From Mixophyes australis (lineage: Eukaryota; Chordata; Amphibia; Anura; Limnodynastidae), in NCBI GenBank assembly GCA_036250195.1, contig JAVHZZ010000006.1, forward strand, positions 186,309,850 to 186,373,849: 64,000 nt of DNA. Direction: 5' to 3'. A program made the translations under genes and the position numbers. Each line of letters begins with the position of its first letter. Positions within the stretch are counted from its first letter, which is position 1. The notes below the pieces were generated by a model, which searched no databases, was not told the origin of the DNA, and saw only the letters and a list, made by a program, of their open reading frames with translations. Of the stretch, positions 55,560-64,000 are shown in pieces.

Positions 55560-55656
55560 GAGACATCCTGCAGTGACCACAATAAAAAGGAGCGCAGAAA
55601 CTGCAGAAAGCAAGAGACATCTCCTGCACAACCGTCCAGGCTCAGAAACACCACAG
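55560..55656 (+). promoter_or_regulatory. gast: gast TATA box and non-coding exon 1
   Basis: ATAAAAAG (55582-55589) sits about 30 bp before a plausible start near 55610. The short exon then ends at CCACAG|GTGAGG (55656/55657). Vertebrate gastrin and CCK genes have a short untranslated first exon, so this fits by position and structure. Intron 1 would run 55657-57487. Start site inferred from TATA spacing. Confidence 0.65.
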
Positions 55657-56062
55657 GTGAGGCATACTTGAACTTTAGGGGGCAATGATGAGCTTTTATG
55701 AAAATACAGATGTTATACACTACTACTATATATTCAATATTTTTCTAGCATTTTATGGACTTTTGGAAGAAATGTGTGTTTTTTGTTCTGAGATATTTTC
55801 TTTTTTTAAAAGTATATTACATGGACATATTTTCCTGTATGTCTGCAAGGCTTTTCCTGCCTCCTGCATTATATACTTGCATTATTGTAGATGTGGGCAA
55901 TCTGTGACTTGTAATTCAATAGCTGGATTAGCAATTATTGTATGGCTAGTAACTGCTTCTGCTGAAATGGGATTCCATGTGTCTGTTACACTTTCAGTAA
56001 AGTAACATTGTCCTATGATAACCTGTAGCTTTCTTCTATCCAAGACCATCTGGCCAATTTTT

Positions 56063-56210
56063 GGGGGCGATTCAATTGTACGTGATGTGGTGCTGGACAT
56101 TACCGCAATGTCCTGCTGTGCACATTACGGTAAGGAATCTCCCCCACAGCTATAGGGTGCAAGGAAAAATGAAGAGAGATTTCAGCCCCAACATTGAATT
56201 GAATCCCCCC
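56063..56210. mobile_element. Small MITE in gast intron 1
   Basis: Ends GGGGGCGATTCAATTG and CATTGAATTGAATCCCCCC form inverted repeats around about 150 bp, with an internal palindromic stretch (ATTACCGCAATGTCC/ CACATTACGGTAAGG). No coding capacity. Confidence 0.7.
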
Positions 56211-57489
56211 ATTTATCCCTAGAAAAACTCTTTTCCTTTGAACTCTGATTTCTTGTTATATATTCTATTAATATAAAGAGAAGAGACGTAAAGAAAAGGT
56301 CAGTATCATCTTCCTGGGTCTAATATCTGCCCTTCTCTTAATGTTTTCTAATACTCCTTCCCATTAGATGATTTTTACTACTTTCATTTTTGGAGAAAAG
56401 TTTGTATACCTCCCCATGTGTTGGTAAAAATGTGGTCACTACATTTTAAGATATAATTACAAGTTTTGGTAATCCTGACTCCCATAAAACAAAAGTTCAA
56501 TCATACAACTTTAGGGGAGGAAGTCACTATTTAATTTGTGTAAATTAAATGTCCGTCTGACATATTTCCATCACTTTGTATCACTATATACATCTATACT
56601 GCATAATAAAATAATGATTCGTTCCACCAGGTAAAGTTATTTATGTACAAGTACTAAGTGCTACTACTTATTTTTCTATATCATACACTTTTCATACATC
56701 AAAAAAGTAGTAAAAAAAACCTAGCAACAAAATCTGTTACTCCTCTTCTATGATGCAGGTATATGTAATGTATTTACACAAAAATGTAACCTGGCGAATT
56801 TGTTTAAACACACATTAGTGGCGAGTTTGAACAGACCAACTGGCTTTCATTTGCTCATCAGTTTTTCTGAAGGCACACCATCAATTTGGTGTTCTACATT
56901 TCCTTTTTCACTTTTGCTAGAGTTTCAAGTTTCAGCAACATTTTTCAAAACTATTTTATCTGGTGATGTTCTACATCTGTATAGGGTCAGAATAGGTCTT
57001 GTTCTTTTCTACAGGGGTTCACCTCCTGTTGGCAGCGATGTAGGACAGTACATCAAGCAATGGTACATGCTTCCAGCAGGAGAGGGTTGTTGTTGCCTAG
57101 TGGGATACACAAATATAATCTGAAGTTCAATTTGTCTGTATCTTAGATTATATTATCCACTGTTAGAATATGTAAAACCACTCATCCGTGTTCTGAGACA
57201 GAAAATGAAAGAGATTGCTTTTTATTTTATTTTTTGCAAAAGGTTAATGGATCCATGGAAATATCCTAGCAGATGTGATGGGTACTCTTAAAAAAATGTT
57301 TTACTGGCCTGGCCTTCAGAAATGGACCTCACTGCCAATGTTATTTAAAAGTTAGAAACAACAATAAGTTATGAGAATAATAGAGCTATTTTAAAATGAC
57401 AGAACTGGGGAAAAAAACTAGGCACTAGTGACTAGGTGGACTATTTACTTCAGTCAAATGCTACATTTTTATACTCTTGTATTGCAGAG

Positions 57490-59030
57490 ATGGATAGGAA
57501 GGTTTGCGTCAGTGTGCTGCTAGCAATACTTGCCACGGCTAGCCTGTGCAGACCAATGACAGAGATGGAGTCAGCAATATATGGACCCCAGAGGAAGAGA
57601 TCCTCCCCTTCTGAAGTTAGCAGGAGGGACCTCCTGGCATCCCTGACTCATGAACAGAAGCAACTCATGTCACAGCTTCTCCCTCAGATGCTTGCAGGTA
57701 AGGTGCTACAACAAAATGGCATTGCCTATGAATGTACAACTATTCACCCCTCTGTATTATCATTTATTTCTATAGCACCACCATATTACACAGCACTGTA
57801 TAGACCAGTCACTCGCACACAATGGAAGCCATTTTGTGGACTGTACAAATATTCATTAAAATTCAGCCGATCTATTCACTAACAAACGGCTGTCACCCTA
57901 TGCTATGTAAGCAATAGGTTCACTATATCTGCAATCGTTTCTTACCCAATATCCTCCACAAATCTAATGCTCCATATCATTCTCTATTATGGCATACAAT
58001 ATGGAAGCTCCCAATGCACTTTTTCTAGTATTCCTAATATTTTCATTTTTTGCATGTCAACAATTTAATAAATTAACCACCCAGCTCTCCAAAAACCCAT
58101 AAATTACAACTGCTCCTAGACAATTTATATTATTTTAAGCTGTCAACTGTTGCCTACTGTACAGACAGTGAAGTCATACATTTTGGTGACTGAACTGGTA
58201 TGCAGACTATTGATTTTATAGCAACCAGTGACAGAAATTAGGTAGGTCTTCCCTGGTACCTAGGGAAGGGATAGGCTACAGTCTCAGGATTATTATTAGT
58301 TCAGGAAACAGAATGATTTTTCCTTATTTTCCCTGGAATCTGTCTTTCATATAACTATTCTCATATGCTTTGAATGTGGCACATATATCTTTAGTATAAT
58401 TTACACAGCTGCCCTTTATAAATTGATCCATTGTTTAGGAGATCTGGGGTCTGATTCATTAAGGATCTTAACTTAAGAAACTTCTTATTTAGGTCTCCTG
58501 GACAAAACCATGTTACAATGCTAGCGGTGCAAATTAGTATTCTGTTTTGCACATAAGTTAAATACTACCTGTTTTTTCATGTAGCACACAAATATCAACT
58601 TTATATTTCAGTGTACAAATAAGCTATCAAGTATTTGTGTGCTACATGAAAAAACAGTCAGTATTTAACTTATGTGCAAAACAGAATACTAATTTGCACC
58701 CCTTGCATTGTAACATGGTTTTGTCCAGGAGACTTAAATAAGAAGTTTCTTAAGTTAATGAATCAGGGCCCTGGTTCCTGCAGCTGAGCAGTGGAAAATA
58801 AGACTTGGGAGGATTGCCGCACAGACAACACTATTCTCAGTACACTCTTCATTCTTTACATAGAGCTAGAATGTCATCCACACAATATTTAAATGTTCGT
58901 TGTCTACTGTTTTTACACCACAGATATGCCTAACGTTGAAGGTCACCTCCACCCCATGCATGACCGGGATTATGCCGGCTGGATGGATTTTGGGCGCAGG
59001 AGTTCTGAGGATCAGGTCGCAGATTCTTAA
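57490..59030 (+). CDS. gast: Preprogastrin, complete
   Basis: Precursor of the stomach hormone gastrin, secreted by antral G cells to drive acid secretion through the CCK2-type receptor. CDS is join(57490..57697, 58924..59030), 104 residues; exon 2 acceptor TGTATTGCAG, donor GTAAGG, exon 3 acceptor ACACCACAG. Residues 1-20 are a signal peptide (VCVSVLLAILATASLC). Basic sites follow at RKR (35-37) and RR (45-46), then DLLASLTHEQKQL, which resembles the start of known frog big gastrin. The bioactive C-terminus DYAGWMDF (85-92) is followed by Gly93 for amidation and RR (94-95). Tyr86 is seventh from the amidated Phe, as in CCK, with an acidic residue before it, so sulfation is likely. Position between eif1 and hap1 supports gast over cck. 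Confidence 0.95.
58447..58771. mobile_element. Foldback MITE in gast intron 2
   Basis: Arms of about 150 bp are nearly perfect inverted copies: GGTCTGATTCATTAAGGAT against the complement of TTAATGAATCAGGGCCC, TTTTGCACATAAGTTAAATA against its mirror, and TGTAGCACACAAATA/TATTTGTGTGCTACA near the centre. The gap between arms is about 40 bp. In pre-mRNA it would form a very long double-stranded stem. Confidence 0.85.
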
Positions 59031-59116
59031 ACCTGTATATCACCAATCCTTTCCCTTTTACAGCTGTGAATGCCCCTATGGGGGAACAATAATACTATTA
59101 AATTATTGGTCTGAGA

Positions 59117-59122
59117 AATAAA
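59117..59122 (+). terminator. gast: gast poly(A) signal
   Basis: AATAAA 87 bp after the stop codon, followed by GTTGGTTTTGGTTTCTGTTG, a GT-rich downstream element. This gives a short 3' UTR, as is usual for gastrin mRNAs. Confidence 0.85.
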
Positions 59123-59324
59123 GTTGGTTTTGGTTTCTGTTGAGAATTAGAATGTTAATGGGTAGAAAAAAGGTCATCAAGTACTAAAAATATCTATATC
59201 TAAAAATGAATAGATATTTTCTATAATACATAATATTTTTTTTTTTCTGGTAGAAGATACTAATTAATGTCACTGCTGTCATGATTTTGTAAGTTAGTGT
59301 CACAATATTTATGCTATAACCTAT

Positions 59325-59325
59325 T

Positions 59326-59377
<52 letters not shown>

Positions 59378-59455
59378 CATATATATATCTATATATATAT
59401 ATCACATATACATATATACGCACACACACACTATATATAAACACACACAGTCTAC
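59325..59455. repeat. (CA)n(TA)n compound microsatellite
   Basis: CA runs flanking long TA runs. Confidence 0.95.
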
Positions 59456-60025
59456 CTACATGTCTCTACATGTATTATGGTATTATAGTGTCAATTTGTA
59501 ACTGCATCAGCTTGTGTAAGCTATATTGAGCCTTATAGTGTCATTTTTGCAATCACACACAACTGAAAAAACAGGCCACGTTCATTATCCTTTATAATGC
59601 GTAGGTCAAGGTTCTGCTTTTTTTTTTTTTTTTCCTTCTTCCACACAATTTCTGTTCAATTCAGCTTTGCCATCCATAGTTCAGATTTTAATCGTGCACT
59701 TCTTTTTCATTACTTTTCTGTTATTGACAGATTAAAAACACATTGTACCAAAACATACCATGAATAGGAAATTGGGGACCTGTGCCACACAAATATTACA
59801 TAATGAATCATTTCCTGAATCCCTGCCATTTCTAAACAATTGCATAGTTGTCTTAAAAAACTTCACCCAATTTATAGATGGAAAATGTATCTGTATTCTT
59901 CTGAGAACAGAGATAGCAATAATCTAAGTCATCAATAAAAGCCAGGTGATCCAGAGAGGATGCCAGGACGAATTTCATTCCGTTCCCGACATCCCAATTA
60001 GAACACACAGCAAATTGAACGCTGA

Positions 60026-60176
60026 GGGTTAAATTTATCAAGCTGCGAGTTTCCGGCAGCATTGAAAAGTGGAGATGTTGCCTATAGCAACCAATTACAT
60101 TATAGTTATCATTTATTTAGTACATAGTACAAAATGACAGCTAGATTCTGATTGGTTTCTATAGGCAACTTTACCC
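60026..60176. mobile_element. Foldback MITE, copy 3, partly eroded
   Basis: Same family as 147-321 and 10777-10960 (GTGGAGATGTTGCCTATAGC, ATCATTTATTTAGTAC, AAAATGACAGCTAGATTCTG). The right arm has lost about 25 bp compared with the left. Confidence 0.75.
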
Positions 60177-60230
60177 TTGAGATTCACATAGACACATAGG
60201 ACACATTTGCGGACAAAAATGCACTTAAGT

Positions 60231-60777
60231 CGGCGGTTCCCAAACGGGGTGCCGCGGCGCTGTCACAGGGGTGCCGCGGCGCTGTCACGGGGGTGCCGCG
60301 ATCGCCTAGAAAAAAAAAAGAAAATAGAAAAAAACAGACAAAAAAAAACAACAAAAAAAAAAAACAACAAACCACAATTTACCCATCATCAAGCGCCGGA
60401 TCCTCCGCCTCACTGACTGCCGGGGGCGTGACCTCATCATGTCCGGCAGTCTCAGTGAGCAGCAGCAGAGAAGACGTCAGGGAAGAAGGTAAGTGAAGGG
60501 GGGCACTGAGAGAGACGCTGAAGGGGGCAGAGGCACGCTGAAGGGGGCAGAGAGACGCTGAAGGGGGGTCAGAGTGAGATGGAGAAGAGGGGGACACAGA
60601 GTGATATGATAAAGGGGCACAATGTGATGGTGAAGGGGTCTAATCACATCTTACGTCATTTTGACCCAACTACTTAAAAAACGGGACTATCCAGTAATTA
60701 TTTTTGCTTAGGGGTGCCTTGGAAAAATTATGGTGACCCTAAGGGTGCCTCGAGCTGAGAAAGTTTGGGAACCACTG
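60231..60777. mobile_element. Non-autonomous hAT element (547 bp)
   Basis: Terminal repeats CGGCGGTTCCCAAAC and GTTTGGGAACCACTG are of the hAT type. A perfect 8-bp target duplication ACTTAAGT flanks it (60223-60230 and 60778-60785). The interior has two copies of GGGGTGCCGCGGCGCTGTCAC, a long A-rich stretch and GAAGGGGGCAGAG repeats. No transposase. Confidence 0.92.
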
Positions 60778-60785
60778 ACTTAAGT

Positions 60786-63620
60786 GTTTATTTGGAGTTG
60801 TATATATTGAATAATTTTGTTTTTACAAAGGGCATAACCCCACCACCGCCTTTTAAAATTCTTTTATGCCCTTCTCCTGATTGGTATTTTTCAACAATGA
60901 GATCCCAAAGATGTTTTGAAAGCTCCTTGAGGGCCATGGACATCCCAACAGGATGTAAACAAGAAAACTGCAGGAAAACCCTACAAGAACAGCTGATATT
61001 TATTTGTGGTTAATCACAATCAACTTTCATTGCTGACAGATGTACGCTAGAACATGATTTTGAATTTGATTGGATAACGGAGCACAGCTCACACACATTA
61101 CGAAAGGGTGTTTATGTATTTGTTTTTCCCTTGAATTTGGTTGGTTGCAAAGTCACATTAATGATGGAAAAAAGTCTGGCGGGATTTATCAGCTTTCAGG
61201 CTGCACAGCACTGACACCTGCAATTTCAATAAGGGTGGGTAGACTTTATATCCACCGTATGTGGAAGTGGATATATGGCCTCACAAACTCCATAAACTCT
61301 TTAGAAACCGTTCTTGCCATGATATCATGGGTTGGAAAATGTAATCACATTCCTGTGTGTAATATAAATGTGCCAATAATATAAAGTACTATGATTTAAC
61401 ATCAGATTATACTCGTAATTTCTGAAACACTACATTTGCTATATCAAAATGTAAACGTTAGATATGGATTCAATAGAGTAGAATGACGTGTATAAAGTGT
61501 TTTTTTTTTTCTTTTTTACTTTAAATTTTTTATGTTTCAACTAAAAGCCGTTCATGCCTGCTTCCATATTTTTCCAGACGTTCATACCACCTAGCTGATG
61601 GAAATAAAAATGTCCCTTTACTAGCAATATGTTACTGCAGATTATTTTCAACGACTGTTACATCTTACATTTATTTAAGACACAGAATCAGTGCAGTATA
61701 TTTCATAGATATGAAATGTAAATAGCGGCATGTACAGTTCAACAGCACCCCGTACTGAGAACCCCATTTCCCTAAAGACTCATGATGTAGAAAGGGTGGA
61801 TATCACAAATATCACTTTCAAAGGCAAAAATGGATGATACTTTTTTCCATCCAAAGACATAAAAAAATCTAAAATACAAGTTGAGATTTGAAAAAAAACC
61901 TTTCATATTGGATCAACTGTACAAAAGATAACATACATGATATAATTGCAAGAAAGCGCTCTTGTGGTCTAACATTGGTTGCTTTGAGTGGCTTCATTAA
62001 AAGTGCAAGTAGATGCAATAGGCAGAAAGTTTGTGTGTAGAGAAACAAAAATCAACCCACACAACCTCATTTCAAGTTTATTTAGCTACAACTTCTGCAT
62101 AGGGATTCCGTGTGACAGAATTCTTTATTTTAATACTCAAGTCTTCCTTTTTAGAGGTCAGACTCTTCCTGGACCAATCTACTGGGTCAGTTTACAGTTT
62201 GTGGCCAAATTAGACTCTGCTGTTCAGTGCTTGGTCTGAATGTCCGGATGAGGTGATCGGAGTGCAGAAAGCAGATTGACGCACGTATGGGAACAGTCAT
62301 CTGGCAACGGCGTTTGGAATGTGCCCTAAAATGATCCATCAGTTTTGCATGGATCATGCTTTTTATTCTGAGGCACAAACACCCCAATATTGGCACATGT
62401 GTTGCCAGATTTAGATTAACAGATGAAAGATATTAGGCTTTCATATCTGTTTTACAGTATGTGGTTCCCCGAGGGAAACATGGGATGGCTTTATAAAGTA
62501 ATCACATGTAAAGTCATATGGGTGACATTGGTTTCTGTTCTATAATAATGGGAGCCCTATCATAATAGCTCATCCATGCAAAGCAGTCTGCAATTTGGGA
62601 TTAATAGTTTTTTGTGCAAATTATTATTTTTTTGCAGTTTGAATTTAACACTTGATATGTCTTAAATAAGTTGCTGTATGTACATAAAGATTTCTGGGTT
62701 TAATTTACATTACTAATGCCACTATATCAAGAGTTTGAGAAACCTGCCGTGTATACTACCTAAGCTCACCTATTGTCGGGATAGTGGGAGTGAGCAGAGA
62801 TGAAGGGAGTCTTTGGAAGTTCAATTGCTAGCAATTTTTCCCATTAATAATTTATGAATACAAGAAAATACCATTTCTATCCTGTGGAACCAGGAAATAG
62901 CAAGAATGGAGGACATGAAAAAAAGATATTGGTCATTAACCATTACATGACGATTACCCTTATGTAGAAAGTTTCTACGTCTATTTAAAAGAACCAATTA
63001 TCATTCATTCAGTTCAAATATACACGCTGTGGTAAAAAAAAAAAAAAAGACAGAACATTAAAATATTAAAATTTGAATATGGTCATTTACCCCAAAGTCT
63101 TTTAGGGTTCCTGATTAAAACCATACATTTAAATGAATGGCGCATACTGTAAAATGTCACATAGGAGGCAGTGACCGCTACTGCATAGATAGAAGTAGTT
63201 GGGTATTATGCAGAATGAAAAAACATCTTCAAGGTCACTATTTTCTTTCAATACAGAATTCTAAAATTCCAAGCTGTATTATAATAATACAATACCAGAT
63301 AGGCTGTTAAACCAATCCTATTGTTCTAGTACTTTGTTTTGGACAAAGACATATCTGTTTTATAACACATAAGGAGTGATGTGATTCAATTGTTCAATCA
63401 TCAAATGACTGTTAATGAAATCTTAAACGCTTACACCATACATTTCCTACGAGCAGTACATACATGCTAACAAGGGATCAACAAGGCTGTGTGGGCCTCC
63501 TATACCAGGATATATTATATCCCCATAGATACCTTGGAAAAAGAAATCAGTGCAAAATTGTGTTAAGCAAGTTTTGTTTGTTTGTTTTGCTGCCTCACTG
63601 GCAAGTTCAGTGGTGTAAAG
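60786..63620. other. Spacer between gast and hap1; includes hap1 3' UTR
   Basis: No gene seen. The part next to 63620 must include the hap1 3' UTR on the minus strand. Several minus-strand AATAAA candidates exist (for example near 62084 and 61673), and I cannot choose between them. Confidence 0.4.
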
Positions 63621-64000
63621 TTAGACTGGAGGGTTTTTGTCCTCTGTTGTCCTTTGCAAAGAGACAATGCCCCTTTCTGCCACCCGATTCAAGCCAAGTC
63701 TTCGTAACTTTTCCACCAGGTTAATGCTGAAGATGCTTTTCTGCGCAGGAGCAGAGTCTGAGGGCTTTTTCTCCAACACTCCATCCACTATGGTTCTTTC
63801 AAAACCAAAACTTCTTAAAGTCTTGATCCAACCCAAGTGAAAGATAGGAGGACGTGCAATGGGAGCAGGCAGTCTAGCTTCAACTTCAGTTGAGGCTTTG
63901 CTGCTGTGGTCAGAGGTAGCAGATATACCATGTTCCTTTAAAATGGTAACTAGTCGCAATGGAGTGTTACGTCCAGAGTTAGGGTGGTCATCGCTTTCTG
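63621..64000 (-). CDS. hap1: Huntingtin-associated protein 1, C-terminal exon (partial)
   Basis: HAP1 is a cytoplasmic coiled-coil adaptor that links cargo to kinesin and dynactin. The minus-strand frame is open from the window edge to a TAA at 63621-63623, giving 125 residues of the C-terminus. It has two short motifs shared with the TRAK/Milton/HAP1 family: RNTPLRLVTILKEHGIS and, about 70 residues on, INLVEKLRRLGLNRVAERG. The sequence itself cannot separate HAP1 from TRAK1/2. The choice of hap1 rests on gene order: in mammals GAST is followed by HAP1 in the opposite orientation, exactly as here. The coiled-coil part lies outside the window. Confidence 0.8.
   Translation of the reverse strand, partial: ESDDHPNSGRNTPLRLVTILKEHGISATSDHSSKASTEVEARLPAPIARPPIFHLGWIKTLRSFGFERTIVDGVLEKKPSDSAPAQKSIFSINLVEKLRRLGLNRVAERGIVSLQRTTEDKNPPV

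Noticed and set aside
55428..55685. Minus-strand frame with a hydrophobic stretch opposite gast exon 1
   Set aside because: It overlaps the gast promoter and exon 1, whose TATA box and splice donor on the plus strand explain the sequence better.
56800..57123. 107-codon open frame in gast intron 1
   Set aside because: No recognisable domain, no splice context suggesting inclusion, AT-rich intronic surroundings.
60184..60416. Phe- and Lys-rich frames near 60300
   Set aside because: They are translations of the A-rich stretch inside the non-autonomous hAT element.

Overview
The window looks like nuclear DNA of an anuran amphibian (frog or toad). Its genes are split by GT-AG introns, its spacers are AT-rich, and most of it is transposable elements of amphibian type: DIRS-like tyrosine-recombinase retrotransposons, L1/Tx1-like LINEs, hAT elements with BED zinc fingers, a Ty3/gypsy chromovirus LTR, a V-SINE, a Tc1 remnant and several foldback MITEs. 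A gastrin gene with the frog-type C-terminal octapeptide fits this. I cannot name the species.

Three host genes are recognisable, in the vertebrate order EIF1 (+), GAST (+), HAP1 (-). eif1 is complete (CDS in four exons, 6637-8049) with a TATA/CRE promoter and two poly(A) signals. gast is complete (non-coding exon 1 near 55610-55656, coding exons 57488-57697 and 58924-59030). The last coding exon of hap1 enters from the right edge (63621-64000, minus strand). A possible orphan terminal exon lies on the minus strand at 28587-28717 with a possible partner at 29061-29152; I do not recognise the product.

Layout. 1-6300: MITE, decayed L1 ORF1, chromodomain end of a gypsy pol and its 1.77-kb LTR carrying a 79-bp tandem array, LINE 3' end, V-SINE, another MITE. 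6360-8690: eif1. 8700-12415: quiet spacer with one MITE. 12416-24417: one DIRS element (outer) split by a second, better preserved DIRS element (inner, 14186-20549), itself split by a 492-bp insert. 24420-29930: spacer with LINE ends and the orphan exon candidate. 29935-41757: a decayed hAT element (outer) split near the 3' end of its transposase gene by a second hAT element (inner, 31132-38033) with an open 1001-codon transposase. 42300-44867: an L1 copy whose 5' part is inverted. 45000-54000: spacer with a long hairpin, an L1 endonuclease remnant and two adjacent minisatellites. 54126-55090: Tc1 remnant. 55560-59122: gast. 60026-60777: MITE and a non-autonomous hAT element. 63621-64000: hap1.

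The most interesting structure is the repeated nesting of an element inside its own relative. The DIRS-in-DIRS junction can be read exactly, because removing the inner element restores the outer gag frame. The hAT-in-hAT junction has a perfect 8-bp target duplication. The non-coding part of the inner hAT also contains several decayed fragments of its own transposase gene. All calls come from reading the sequence; no database search was run.
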